Positions 43,000-51,668 of a stretch of DNA of 64,000 nt are shown here, one piece after another. The stretch is from the NCBI RefSeq assembly GCF_006965485.1, contig NZ_CP041360.1:1550001-1614000 (forward strand), read 5' to 3'. Made by a program: the position numbers and the translations under genes. The DNA is from Spirosoma sp. KCTC 42546. GTDB taxonomy: Bacteria > Bacteroidota > Bacteroidia > Cytophagales > Spirosomataceae. Position 1 is the first letter of the stretch; the number at the start of each line of letters is the position of its first letter. The notes under the pieces were generated by a model that saw nothing but the letters and a program-made list of their open reading frames with translations, ran no database searches and was not told the DNA's origin.

Positions 43000-44229
43000 A
43001 TGAATCCCCGCGTCTGGTTCAAAAGCATTTCCCTGGAAAACGTCCGTTCGTTCGGTACGAAGCAGACAATTAATTTCACGGATAAAGATGGAAAAGCTGC
43101 CCGTTGGAATGTGATTTTGGGAGATAATGGAACGGGGAAGACGACGGTTTTGAAGGGGTTGCTTGTAATAGTGCAAAATCAACAGAGTATAACTGAAACG
43201 GGTATTGATTTTACCGAACTCTGGCGATTTGACAAAGAAAATATTGGAGCGGAGATAGTAGGCATTCTATCTAAAGCAGACGAAGATATACTAACCGGCT
43301 TTACATCTGAAAAGTGGTTTAAGGATGTAAAATATAATGCTGGCTGTGCTTTTCGACTAACTCGGGATTATGAAATAGATGTGAATATTTTTGCTTATAA
43401 CGCTGCTCGTCGGATAAGTACATCTGCCATAACCGAAAAGAAAGCAAATCAAATATCAAGTTTTTATTCTGAAAATAATGATCTGATTAACGCCGAGGAA
43501 TGGCTTGTTCAGGCAGACTATATATCTTTAAAAGAAGAAAAGTTCAGACGGCGATATCTAAGAGTGATGAGCATATTGAGGCAACTTTTTCGAGACGAAA
43601 TATTTGGCATTGATATACAGACATACACTGGTATACCTAAAGTATTCTTCAAAACACACTACGGTGATGTGCGCCTACATGAATTAAGCCTTGGCTACAA
43701 AACCCTCATTGCATGGATGGTAGACTTTGCAAAAGGCCTATTTGATCGTTATCCCGACAGCGAAAATCCTCTAGCCGAACCTGCCGTTTGTTTGGTAGAT
43801 GAAATTGATTTACATCTGCACCCAAAATTCCAGCGTACTATCATTCAGTTTTTGACCGATACGTTTCCCAATACTCAATTTATTGTCACAGCACATAGTC
43901 CATTGATTGTACAATCGGCGGAGGATGCGAATGTTATTTTGTTGAAACGGGAAGGGGATGAAACGCACGTTGCCGATAGCATTGATGTGCATAGCTGGCG
44001 TATCGATCAGATTTTGAGCAGTGATTTGTTTGGGGGAGTAAGTGCCCGTCCGCCTGCAACAGAGGATAAAATGCAACGTCGGCGTGCCTTATTGTTGAAA
44101 GATGGCCGTTCAAAAAAAGAAGATCAGGAGTTAGCCCAGTTAGAGGAAGAACTTGGCCAACTAACGTCATCAGAGTCATGGGAGGCTCTCAAAGCATTGG
44201 AATTGATTGGCAAAGCATTGAGCAAGTGA
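43000..44229 (+). CDS. Septu-like defence ATPase (PtuA-type)
   Basis: The 409-residue AAA/SMC-like ATPase begins FKSISLENVRSFGTKQTINF and has Walker A LGDNGTGKTT (about 46), signature-like LHELSLGYKTL, Walker B AVCLVDEIDLHLHP (about 263-276) and the switch FIVTAHSPLIVQSA. This pattern is shared by PtuA and related OLD-type ATPases. The coiled-coil arm is short, and the C-terminal 60 residues are charged helices. The HNH nuclease gene begins three bases after its stop. Together they match the ATPase/HNH logic of Septu, in which PtuA holds PtuB and releases cleavage on phage infection. Lower GC and weaker codon bias than neighbours hint at recent acquisition. Confidence 0.8.
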   Translation: MNPRVWFKSISLENVRSFGTKQTINFTDKDGKAARWNVILGDNGTGKTTVLKGLLVIVQNQQSITETGIDFTELWRFDKENIGAEIVGILSKADEDILTGFTSEKWFKDVKYNAGCAFRLTRDYEIDVNIFAYNAARRISTSAITEKKANQISSFYSENNDLINAEEWLVQADYISLKEEKFRRRYLRVMSILRQLFRDEIFGIDIQTYTGIPKVFFKTHYGDVRLHELSLGYKTLIAWMVDFAKGLFDRYPDSENPLAEPAVCLVDEIDLHLHPKFQRTIIQFLTDTFPNTQFIVTAHSPLIVQSAEDANVILLKREGDETHVADSIDVHSWRIDQILSSDLFGGVSARPPATEDKMQRRRALLLKDGRSKKEDQELAQLEEELGQLTSSESWEALKALELIGKALSK

Positions 44230-44232
44230 CCT

Positions 44233-44970
44233 GTGATTAAGATTGACAAATCCACCGTAGCAATACCAGTCATTTTAGCGAGTAATGGAAGAGGGGAGAA
44301 GGCAGTAGAGAAGCTAAAATCAATATTCAATAGCGGAGACACTACGTTTGTCTTTGATAAAACTATTTACGGCCATAAATCCGTTAAAGAAATTTTACGG
44401 ACAATTCAGCATAACAAATGCTGTTTTTGTGAGGCTAAAATAGACCATATTTCGCATGGTGATGTTGAACATTTTCGGCCCAAAGCGGGCTATCAGCAAG
44501 ATGATAATCAACCTTTAGTTAAACCAGGCTATTACTGGTTGGCTTATGATTTCACTAACCTGTTCTTCTGTTGCCAAATCTGCAATCAGGTTTATAAAAA
44601 GAATTACTTTCCCTTAGCTGATGAGAGCAAGCGAGCCAACTCTCACAAAGACGATTACACAGTAGAAGAAAGCCTGATTCTCCATCCAGCAATTGATAGC
44701 ATAGACGATCATTTAGTATTCGAAGCTGAGATTATCAAGCCTAAAAATGGTTCTCGGAAAGGTAAAGAGACGATTAAACGCACCGGCCTGAACCGGGAGT
44801 TTCTGTTAAAGGAGCGATTCGAGCATTTGAGAAAACTTCGTTTTTTAGAAGATGTCGTCCTAAGAAACGGTGATCAATCAAATGAGATACGGGAAGCCTT
44901 TAAAGAATGGGGAAAGCCAACCAGTTTGTTCTCCGCCATGGTGCGCGCCAACTTTCCTGACTTAGTTTAA
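44233..44970 (+). CDS. HNH endonuclease of the Septu-like system (PtuB-type)
   Basis: The 245-residue protein starts at GTG 44233. It has a zinc-type HNH core: HNKCCFCEAKI (about 57-67), the central DVEHFRPKAGY (about 77-87) with the catalytic His, and FFCCQICNQVYK with the second Cys pair (about 113-124), followed by ILHPAIDSIDDHL. This order is that of the PtuB/TIGR02646 nuclease family also found as retron effectors. No reverse transcriptase is nearby, so this is not a retron. Its stop overlaps that of the convergent DinB gene by four bases. Confidence 0.82.
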   Translation: MIKIDKSTVAIPVILASNGRGEKAVEKLKSIFNSGDTTFVFDKTIYGHKSVKEILRTIQHNKCCFCEAKIDHISHGDVEHFRPKAGYQQDDNQPLVKPGYYWLAYDFTNLFFCCQICNQVYKKNYFPLADESKRANSHKDDYTVEESLILHPAIDSIDDHLVFEAEIIKPKNGSRKGKETIKRTGLNREFLLKERFEHLRKLRFLEDVVLRNGDQSNEIREAFKEWGKPTSLFSAMVRANFPDLV

Positions 44971-45494
44971 ACCAGCCCCAACGCCATTACCTGATTCCGG
45001 TGCCGGTCGATGTGGAAGCGCAGAAACTCGAAACGCTGCCGGATGTCTAACGGGCCAGAGATGGCGTGAGGATGAATAATTGTTTCTAAGTCTTCGTTGG
45101 CCAGCGCGACGCACAGATCACTTAAAGGTTGTTGCAAATTGGCAAATGCCGATAGCCAAAAGATAAATGGGCCACCCATGCACGGAGCCGCAATGGCAGG
45201 TACTTGCTCCTTGGGCCGCCAGGTTCGCTCAATAATGGTTTCGATAGGTAGCCCCCTATGAATCAGTTCTCCTTCCCAAACGGGATTACCCATTTGTTTA
45301 GCCAGTAACGCCCGCCAGATTCCCCAAATGCCGCCGTGCTCCGCCCAGTACAGATGTTCCGTATTTTCGACGGCGCTCCATACCTCAGGCGATGGTTTCC
45401 AGTGGGCCTGCGCTTCTGTGAGCTTTCCAACTTCAGTAAGGTAGCGAACACGGGCAGCGGCAACACCGGCCAGGAGCTGATCTAGTTGAGACAT
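44967..45494 (-). CDS. DinB family protein
   Basis: The 175-residue protein fits the DinB four-helix fold: HWKPSPEVWSAVENTEHLYW with a first metal His, and RFEFLRFHIDRHRNQVMAL with two more His at the end. DinB-like proteins are mostly thiol-dependent enzymes of unknown substrate. A 7-bp hairpin (45533-45551) lies upstream. Confidence 0.88.
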   Translation of the reverse strand: MSQLDQLLAGVAAARVRYLTEVGKLTEAQAHWKPSPEVWSAVENTEHLYWAEHGGIWGIWRALLAKQMGNPVWEGELIHRGLPIETIIERTWRPKEQVPAIAAPCMGGPFIFWLSAFANLQQPLSDLCVALANEDLETIIHPHAISGPLDIRQRFEFLRFHIDRHRNQVMALGLV

Positions 45495-45603
45495 TATTAG
45501 GGGTAAATTAGGTGATTATTCCCTGAAATAGAGGCTACTGCGAAAGTAGCCCCAATCTACGCCTGAACGCAATGCCTATTGAGTGAACGGTACTAATTGG
45601 TTG

Positions 45604-45972
45604 TTATTCAACAATACATAGTACTTCGATCAGGAAATTTCCGGGCACGGGTACATAAAACGACATGGTTCCACGCCCGGCGTAATTTCGGGGCTCTTTA
45701 CCAACGTCGATGCCATCGGCTTTCATCCGCTGATAAATTTCCATGACTTTTTCGGGCGTTTCCTGAACGAAGCCCACATGAAAATCGGCCGGGTACTGAG
45801 GTATTTCACCTTTCTTAAAATTGCTGATTGTTAGAATAAACCCATCGTCATCATGAAGAATGGCAATAAAATCGCCCTTTAATTCGAGGCAGCGGAAGCC
45901 AAAATACGTTTCAAAAAATGCTTTTGTTTGTACCACATCGGATACCGCTATGTTTACATGCTTGAGTGACAT
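45604..45972 (-). CDS. VOC (glyoxalase/bleomycin resistance) family protein
   Basis: I use ATG 45972 (MSLKHVNIAVSDV), the normal opening of a VOC domain. The 122-residue protein has VVQTKAFFETYFGF, DFHVGFVQETPEKVMEIYQR and VPGNFLIEVLCI, giving the metal His and Glu pattern. Substrate unknown. It is divergent from a MarR gene, across a shared promoter region, and is a likely target of that regulator. Confidence 0.88.
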   Translation of the reverse strand: MSLKHVNIAVSDVVQTKAFFETYFGFRCLELKGDFIAILHDDDGFILTISNFKKGEIPQYPADFHVGFVQETPEKVMEIYQRMKADGIDVGKEPRNYAGRGTMSFYVPVPGNFLIEVLCIVE

Positions 45973-46010
45973 AGTAAGGATCGTATTTGTTTTAGATAAA
46001 CTGTTCGTTG

Positions 46011-46062
46011 CAAATATAGTCCTGTTTGTTGACCATATAGTAATCAAGTATGACTATATTTG
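46011..46062. promoter_or_regulatory. Divergent promoter pair with mirrored -7 elements
   Basis: CAAATATAGTC (46011-46021) and GACTATATTTG (46052-46062) are a perfect inverted repeat. Each arm ends in TATATTTG read outward, matching TAnnTTTG, so each could be the -7 box of one gene. The MarR protein could also bind GACTATA half sites and control both promoters. The -33 boxes are not well spaced. Confidence 0.5.
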
Positions 46063-46104
46063 TTTGGCTTATTTCTAATCTCGTAAAAATCGTATCAGAA
46101 GGTA

Positions 46105-46611
46105 ATGGGAGTGAAAAAGAAGAAGGCTATCCTGGCCGAGTTAACGACCTATTTGCAGAATAATGAGCGTAATTGGGTGCGTTTGATTGCGGTTACCAAA
46201 CGGCTGACAGATGGCTGGATGCAGAATGCCATGAACGCATCGACGGATATGCCCTTCAAAACCTCGTTCATGAAATTCCTGACCAATATTAGTTTAAACG
46301 GGACTACCAATCAGGAATTGGCCAAACGGGCCATGCAGCCTAAACAGGCCATGAGCCGGACGGTGAAAGAAATGGAGGTGGAAGGACTGATTACGACCGA
46401 GAAAAGCAAACGTGACGGGCGTAGCGCTAAGATTTCCCTGACAGATGACGGTAAAAAACTCTTGCTGGTGGCTAAACGAGAACAGGAAAAACTTACAAAC
46501 ACGTATAAAGAATTAGTGGGCGAAGAAAACTTCGCCATTGCTGTAGAGGTGCTTTACCAGATCATTTCCTACCACGAATCGCTTAGCCAAGCGGAGGAAG
46601 ATGAATACTGA
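46105..46611 (+). CDS. MarR-family regulator
   Basis: The 168-residue winged-helix protein has TNQELAKRAMQPKQAMSRTV as the HTH, then VEGLITTEKSKRDGRSAKIS as wing, with long helices at both ends for dimerisation. It is divergent from the VOC gene and probably represses it and itself. The ligand is unknown. Confidence 0.88.
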   Translation: MGVKKKKAILAELTTYLQNNERNWVRLIAVTKRLTDGWMQNAMNASTDMPFKTSFMKFLTNISLNGTTNQELAKRAMQPKQAMSRTVKEMEVEGLITTEKSKRDGRSAKISLTDDGKKLLLVAKREQEKLTNTYKELVGEENFAIAVEVLYQIISYHESLSQAEEDEY

Positions 46612-46640
46612 AATTCAGGTAACCAGGCAAACGAAATATT

Positions 46641-46886
46641 ATTTTACCACAGAGGCACAGAGAAGCTGTTTGAACTTTCATTTTCTAGCTAGAATTTGCA
46701 TGATTTTTTGTCATCCCGACGTCAGGAGGGATCTCAAGCTAGCCTATTACAAAGCTTGAGATCCCTCCTGACGTCGGGATGACAAAAATCGATTCAGTTT
46801 TTACGAAATTTAGAAAGTTTAAACAGCTTCAGAGTTAAAAATCACCTATTTAAATCTCTCTATTCTCTGTGCCTCTGTGGTAAAAT
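46641..46886. repeat. Outer inverted repeat, ACCACAGAGGCACAGAG family, enclosing a second hairpin
   Basis: Outer 24-bp arms 46641-46664 and 46863-46886 are perfect. Next inward, AAGCTGTTTGAACTTTC (from 46664) pairs with 46813-46829 with one wobble. The centre is the GTCATCCCGAC hairpin at 46705-46788. The block fills the gap between convergent MarR and glycosidase genes. Confidence 0.93.
46705..46788. repeat. 36-bp perfect inverted repeat, GTCATTCCGAC family copy 2
   Basis: Arms 46705-46740 and 46753-46788 are exact complements. Compared with copies at 20831 and 57724, several bases differ, and each difference is matched by the complementary change in the other arm. Confidence 0.97.
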
Positions 46887-46900
46887 TTTCTCGAATTCTA

Positions 46901-49087
46901 TCACTCAACCACCCACCAGCCGTAACTCTCTGGCCCTATTTCTACCGGTATTTCCACTTCATAATTCCGGTTCAGTTTGTACGATTTGGGTTTGCCTTCG
47001 CCTTTTCGAATCTGGGCTGTTTCGCGGAGGCCGGTGTAGTAAAGGGGCAACTTAATGGTACGGGTGATTTTCGTTTTCAACGGATTGAACAGCATCACTA
47101 CACCTTTCTCTTTTAAGGCTGGGTTAACATGCATGATACCATCCCAATCACGGCCATCGGGACGGCGGAGGTGAATCAAATCAGAATTCAGGATGGGGCG
47201 ATACTTTTTGTACCAACTGATTACCTGTTGAACCGTCTGTTTAGTAGCATCGGTATCATATAGGCGGGGGCCGCGATAACAGGCCTGAACGCCCGCGCCG
47301 TAATATTGCACCATCAGTTGCTCGTAATCGGTCAGGTGTTCGCTGAGGGGTTCCAGGACGGCTTCGGGGCCACCGCCCTGGTATTTGGTGAGTGGAACAA
47401 AGCCCCAACCCATAGCAGGCGTTTTCTCCCAGGTCCCATCAAAAATGTTCTGTCGATTCAGCAGTTTTTGCTGCTCGCGGGATAGCGAGAAATTAACTTC
47501 CCGATAGCCAAGTCCAATCTTGTTGGAGCCATCCATAAAGTACCAGTCGGGGGCGTTGATGTAGACGCCTTTTTCGTTTAGAGAGCGGTAAAATCCTTTC
47601 TGCATTTCCATCTGTACCCACTGCGAATCGTCGAGTCCTTTGTGGCCCGGATGCTTCGTGGAAGCGCACACATCGCCGGGGTAGGGGCCATCGTGTTCGA
47701 GTAGATCGAAGCCGGTTTCGGTGATGAATTTTTTCAGACTGTTCAGGTAGTTGATACCCCACTGACTGGCTAAACAGGGCGCGTTACCAAAAAACGCACC
47801 TTTATCGGGCAGGCCGGTTTTTGGGTCAATCACATCATTCTCGTCATCAATCCGCCGACTGCTGAATAACGAATAGCCGCCTAACAGAATGCCTTTACTG
47901 TGGGCGTAATCGGCCAAAGCTTTGAATTTCTGAATGTTTGCATCGCTGGCATCTTCCATATTCAGGCCGCTGCCAAAGCTGAGAATAACCAGTTCGTAAC
48001 CCGTTTCTGCACATTGATCGATGCCCCGTTTAACCACCACCGGGTCGGTGCTGACGAGGTGCATAAAAATGGGATTCTGGGTTGTCCAGGGTGTTACGGT
48101 TCGGTAGAACTGCCGTCGGGCGAGGCCATTCCGTTCGCGGTCGTAAGAGTCCAGCAGTAGTTCGTACGAATGGATTGAGTTGTAGGTTTGGTCCGGTGCC
48201 AGATCAATACCGACGCCAACAGTTGGGTACACTTCCAGCAAACAGGGCGTTTCGTAATTGTAGTTTACCTGTGACGTATACAAGGAATCGGTTTTCCAGT
48301 GCGTGGCCTGATCGGATAAATCATAGCGCATCGCATTGTTGAACGCAAAGTTATTTTCGATGTAAATCCGCTGTGGTTTCTTCATCTGCTCGGGCTTACC
48401 CACTACGGCTGATTCTTCTTCGGGTGTTGCCAGTATCTCACTGATAACCTGATTAATGTGAAGCGATTTCTGGCTTTTATTCTGAATTGTTACCCACTTA
48501 CTGAGCGTTGGAATACCATCGTAAAGCGCGTAATGAACAGCCACCTCAACGCCTTGTAGTTCGGGTGCATTGGCCGAAAAGAACAGCGTTACTTCCTGAC
48601 CAGTCGGCTGCTTTTTATTCAGGGTCCAGGTACGTGATTTCCAGTTTATGTAGGGTTGTAAGGGCGAAACCGTGAACGTCTTAAACTGGAAATCGGCTGG
48701 ATTGGCCGTAAAGTCAGCAAGCCACTCTTCGCGTAGATACGCATGTTCTTTCTGGCCGTACAACCCACCAACCCGATATGTTTTCCCATTCAACGTCACC
48801 ATGGCTTCGGGCCGGACGGAGCGCACAAATTGCTCGCCCGTTACCAGATTCTGGTAATCGACAGTAGCCAGATTGGGACTAATCCGAAACCGGCGGGTCA
48901 GCAGCCCATTGGATAGCACAAGGTCTTTGCCGCTGTTGGTTCGATAGACGCCCGCTCTCTGTGTAACAGGTGTAAGAAGCCAATCCTGTTTAACGGGAGT
49001 CGGCTGATAAACAGGGAGGTTCTGAAGTTGTGCGAAGGCAGTTGTTGCCAGTAGCCAACAGGCGAGAAGCCGTGAAAGATCGTTCAT
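46901..49087 (-). CDS. Secreted glycoside hydrolase-like protein, family uncertain
   Basis: The 728-residue protein has a signal peptide (about 1-19, TTAFAQ). The N-terminal half (about 30-340) is beta-rich (DLVLSNGLLTRRFRISPN, VHYALYDGIPTLSKWVTIQN). From about 350 there is a TIM-barrel-like part with YELVILSFGSGLNMED, FDLLEHDGPYPGD (about 460-472) and WEKTPAMGWGFVPL. A short C-terminal beta domain ends at PESYGWWVVE. The layout resembles alpha-galactosidases of clan GH-D (GH27/GH36), with acidic candidates in the HDG segment, but I cannot assign a family. Confidence 0.65.
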   Translation of the reverse strand: MNDLSRLLACWLLATTAFAQLQNLPVYQPTPVKQDWLLTPVTQRAGVYRTNSGKDLVLSNGLLTRRFRISPNLATVDYQNLVTGEQFVRSVRPEAMVTLNGKTYRVGGLYGQKEHAYLREEWLADFTANPADFQFKTFTVSPLQPYINWKSRTWTLNKKQPTGQEVTLFFSANAPELQGVEVAVHYALYDGIPTLSKWVTIQNKSQKSLHINQVISEILATPEEESAVVGKPEQMKKPQRIYIENNFAFNNAMRYDLSDQATHWKTDSLYTSQVNYNYETPCLLEVYPTVGVGIDLAPDQTYNSIHSYELLLDSYDRERNGLARRQFYRTVTPWTTQNPIFMHLVSTDPVVVKRGIDQCAETGYELVILSFGSGLNMEDASDANIQKFKALADYAHSKGILLGGYSLFSSRRIDDENDVIDPKTGLPDKGAFFGNAPCLASQWGINYLNSLKKFITETGFDLLEHDGPYPGDVCASTKHPGHKGLDDSQWVQMEMQKGFYRSLNEKGVYINAPDWYFMDGSNKIGLGYREVNFSLSREQQKLLNRQNIFDGTWEKTPAMGWGFVPLTKYQGGGPEAVLEPLSEHLTDYEQLMVQYYGAGVQACYRGPRLYDTDATKQTVQQVISWYKKYRPILNSDLIHLRRPDGRDWDGIMHVNPALKEKGVVMLFNPLKTKITRTIKLPLYYTGLRETAQIRKGEGKPKSYKLNRNYEVEIPVEIGPESYGWWVVE

Positions 49088-49208
49088 TCTGTTTAGGTGA
49101 AAGGGGGTAAGGAGCCCTTAAACTAAGTAGGTAGCGAACAGAATGCAACAATCCACAACTCTGAAAGGTGAACTTAATGCTTTTGGCCTGGAGCTAGTTC
49201 GGCCCGAG

Positions 49209-50279
49209 CTAGGTTCTAATCGACTCATAAACAGCCAGATATTGTCTGGCGCTTTCCTCCCATTCGAAGCGAGCGGCATTTTTATAGATAGCTTCTTTGC
49301 GTATCGGCGACTCGAAGGCTTTCATGCCTTCTCGAAACACCTCCTGCATACTGTCGGGGTCGAAATTGGGAAAGTAAAAAGCGGCTTCACCGCCCACTTC
49401 CGGTAATGATGTACGCGTTGATAAGAATACCGGCTTGCCAAACTGCATAGCTTCTACTACCGGTAGCCCAAAACCTTCGGCCAGAGAAGGATGCAGCAAG
49501 GCCTTACAATTGCGCAGATACCAGATTTTATCGGCTTCGGAAACCGTACCCAGCAAGTGCAAGCGATTGTCGACCCCCAGGCTTTGCGCCTGATTACGCA
49601 TCTGATGTACATAATACGGGTCGTCGTGACGTCCAATCAGAATCAGTTCAAGGTCGGGGTTGGCTTGCAGCAAAGGCAGTAAAACATGGAAATTCTTTTT
49701 CTGGTTGAGGTAACCAATGCCGAGCAGAAACTCTCGTTCCGGCTTGTAGAGCACTGGTTCTTCGGTTAGGTCAGGTAATTTACCAACGCCATTGTGAATG
49801 ACGTATATAGGCTTATCCCCAACCGAGCAATGCGTCAGTACATCATTTTTGGTGAACTCAGAGATACACACAATCGCATCGCTCTGATCGATCAGGGATT
49901 GCGTGTGCGCCAGACTTTTCCGTTGAACAGCGTCCGGTTTGCCTTCGTGCAATACATTCAGATCGTGAACCGTAAGAACCACCTTCAGGTGGGGAAACCT
50001 CTTTTTGTCTGGTAAAATCCGCCCCGATTGAAAGGGAGCGTGCCAAATCCGGCAGTTGAGCAGGAACGGTTGAATGAGCCTGTGCCACTTCTGCTCGACA
50101 AGGTGATGCGGTTCAGCTGTAAGCGTGAGCTTCTTTCGGGGAGGAAGGTATAGCCTCATTAAGGGCTGATTGGTTTCAGCGAGTCGTTTATTGATATGCT
50201 CTCCCAGATTCTGGCAATAGTGATACAGGCCAGAATGAGGAAATTTCATCAGATCACAATCAAAAATGATACGGGACAT
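49209..50279 (-). CDS. GT4 glycosyltransferase
   Basis: The 356-residue GT-B enzyme has an N-terminal acceptor domain (IIFDCDLMKFPHSGLYHYCQ, VVLTVHDLNVLHEG) and a GT4 donor domain with FLLGIGYLNQKKNFHVLLPL and LLHPSLAEGFGLPVVEAMQF, the nucleotide-sugar binding E-x7-E segment. It is closely similar to the divergent gene at 50543 (same IIFDC opening and DAIVCISEFTKNDVLTHC), a duplication. It probably adds a sugar to a lipid- or protein-linked glycan. Confidence 0.92.
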   Translation of the reverse strand: MSRIIFDCDLMKFPHSGLYHYCQNLGEHINKRLAETNQPLMRLYLPPRKKLTLTAEPHHLVEQKWHRLIQPFLLNCRIWHAPFQSGRILPDKKRFPHLKVVLTVHDLNVLHEGKPDAVQRKSLAHTQSLIDQSDAIVCISEFTKNDVLTHCSVGDKPIYVIHNGVGKLPDLTEEPVLYKPEREFLLGIGYLNQKKNFHVLLPLLQANPDLELILIGRHDDPYYVHQMRNQAQSLGVDNRLHLLGTVSEADKIWYLRNCKALLHPSLAEGFGLPVVEAMQFGKPVFLSTRTSLPEVGGEAAFYFPNFDPDSMQEVFREGMKAFESPIRKEAIYKNAARFEWEESARQYLAVYESIRT

Positions 50280-50542
50280 AAGCCTGAATCGTGTATTCGG
50301 TAGGGCCGGATACTCGTTTTTTTACGTTTTATGCAACATTATCCCGATAGAGACGGTATGGTTTATACTAAACCCTTTGTTGCACTACCTACTACAATTT
50401 GTATAATTCTACTTACACGTACACTTAAATGCAGACGTAGTTTGCCAGAAGTGCCTGCGTGTATACTCGATTAACTGTTTTTGTAGGGAGTGAGTTTTTT
50501 GATTTTTCAATTAGCTAAACAACGTTAGGAGGACACTTTAGT

Positions 50543-51595
50543 ATGATTCGTATCATCTTTGATTGCGAGAGAATGAAGTACGTGAACACCGGTTTGTACT
50601 ATTATTGTCTCAATTTGGGAAGAACTCTTCGTCAGCGCACGAGTCCGGAGGAGTTGTCCGTATTTATTCCACAGCATGTTCGGGAGGCCTTCGATTCATC
50701 GACAACGTGTATCCCGCAGCATTCGCTTCAGAAATTTATGATGCCTTCGGTGAGTCAGTATCACATCTGGCATAGTACCTATCAAAGCTCCCAATATGTG
50801 CCCCGGCGGAACAAGAAAATTAAGGTATTGCTAACGATTCATGACCTTAATTTTTTGCATGAAGACAAACCTGACTACAAAAAGGAGCGTTGCCTCGACC
50901 ATGTGCAGCGAAATATAGACCGGAGTGATGCTATTGTCTGTATTTCTGAGTTTACGAAAAACGATGTGCTGACGCACTGCAACACGGCCGGTAAACCTGT
51001 TCATGTGATTTATAATGGCACGAACCGCCTGCAACAACCCGTGCTAAAATCCAAGTCGTACCGTCCGCGAATTCCCTTTCTGTTTAACGTGGGGGTAATT
51101 ACCCGCAAAAAAAATCAGCACCGGATTCTTCCTTTATTACAACAAAACCCATCGCTGGAACTCGTACTGGCTGGTCGCCACGAGGATAAAGAATATGCCC
51201 ATTTTCTCCATGAACACGCAACCGACTTGAAGGTAGAGGATCGGATGCATTTAGTGAACGAAATCACGGAAGAGGAAAAATCCTGGTATTATCATAATTG
51301 TCAGGCTGTGGTGATGCCCTCGCTGGCTGAGGGCTTTGGTCTTCCGGTAACCGAAGCTATGTCAGTTGGGAAGCCGGTGTTTTTATCGAGGCACACTGCC
51401 CTGCCTGAAATAGGGAAGGATTTTGCGTTTTACTTCCATGATTTCGACAACATGCATGATGACTTCACCGCGGGCATGCAACACTACAAACGAGCAGGTA
51501 GTCAGATGCAGGAAGCCCTGAAAGCGTATAGTGCTACGTTCAATTGGGAAGATTCGGCCAGAAAATATATGGAGGTCTATCGGTCAATGGCCTAG
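50543..51595 (+). CDS. GT4 glycosyltransferase, paralogue of the divergent gene
   Basis: The 350-residue protein has the same layout as its neighbour (IRIIFDCERMKYVNTGLYYY, LTIHDLNFLHEDKPD, DAIVCISEFTKNDVL, MPSLAEGFGLPVTEAMSVGK). A strong Shine-Dalgarno AGGAGG at 50527-50532 lies 10 bases before the ATG, which is unusual because Bacteroidota genes rarely use one. It is followed, after a short hairpin, by an ABC exporter on the same strand. Confidence 0.92.
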   Translation: MIRIIFDCERMKYVNTGLYYYCLNLGRTLRQRTSPEELSVFIPQHVREAFDSSTTCIPQHSLQKFMMPSVSQYHIWHSTYQSSQYVPRRNKKIKVLLTIHDLNFLHEDKPDYKKERCLDHVQRNIDRSDAIVCISEFTKNDVLTHCNTAGKPVHVIYNGTNRLQQPVLKSKSYRPRIPFLFNVGVITRKKNQHRILPLLQQNPSLELVLAGRHEDKEYAHFLHEHATDLKVEDRMHLVNEITEEEKSWYYHNCQAVVMPSLAEGFGLPVTEAMSVGKPVFLSRHTALPEIGKDFAFYFHDFDNMHDDFTAGMQHYKRAGSQMQEALKAYSATFNWEDSARKYMEVYRSMA

Positions 51596-51602
51596 CCTAC
51601 GT

Positions 51603-51640
51603 TTCTCGTGATTCTATAGGCAACAATAGAATCACGAGAA
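51603..51640. repeat. 15-bp perfect inverted repeat between glycosyltransferase and ABC exporter
   Basis: TTCTCGTGATTCTAT (51603-51617) and its exact complement (51626-51640) form a hairpin just after the stop; GATTCTAT/ATAGAATC words recur at 51645. It sits within a likely operon. Confidence 0.85.
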
Positions 51641-51668
51641 GCCATAGAATCAATAGTAAATACAACGA

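Noticed and set aside
44233..44970. HNH protein as a retron effector
   Set aside because: PtuB-like nucleases occur in retrons, but no reverse transcriptase or msr/msd-like region lies in the neighbourhood.
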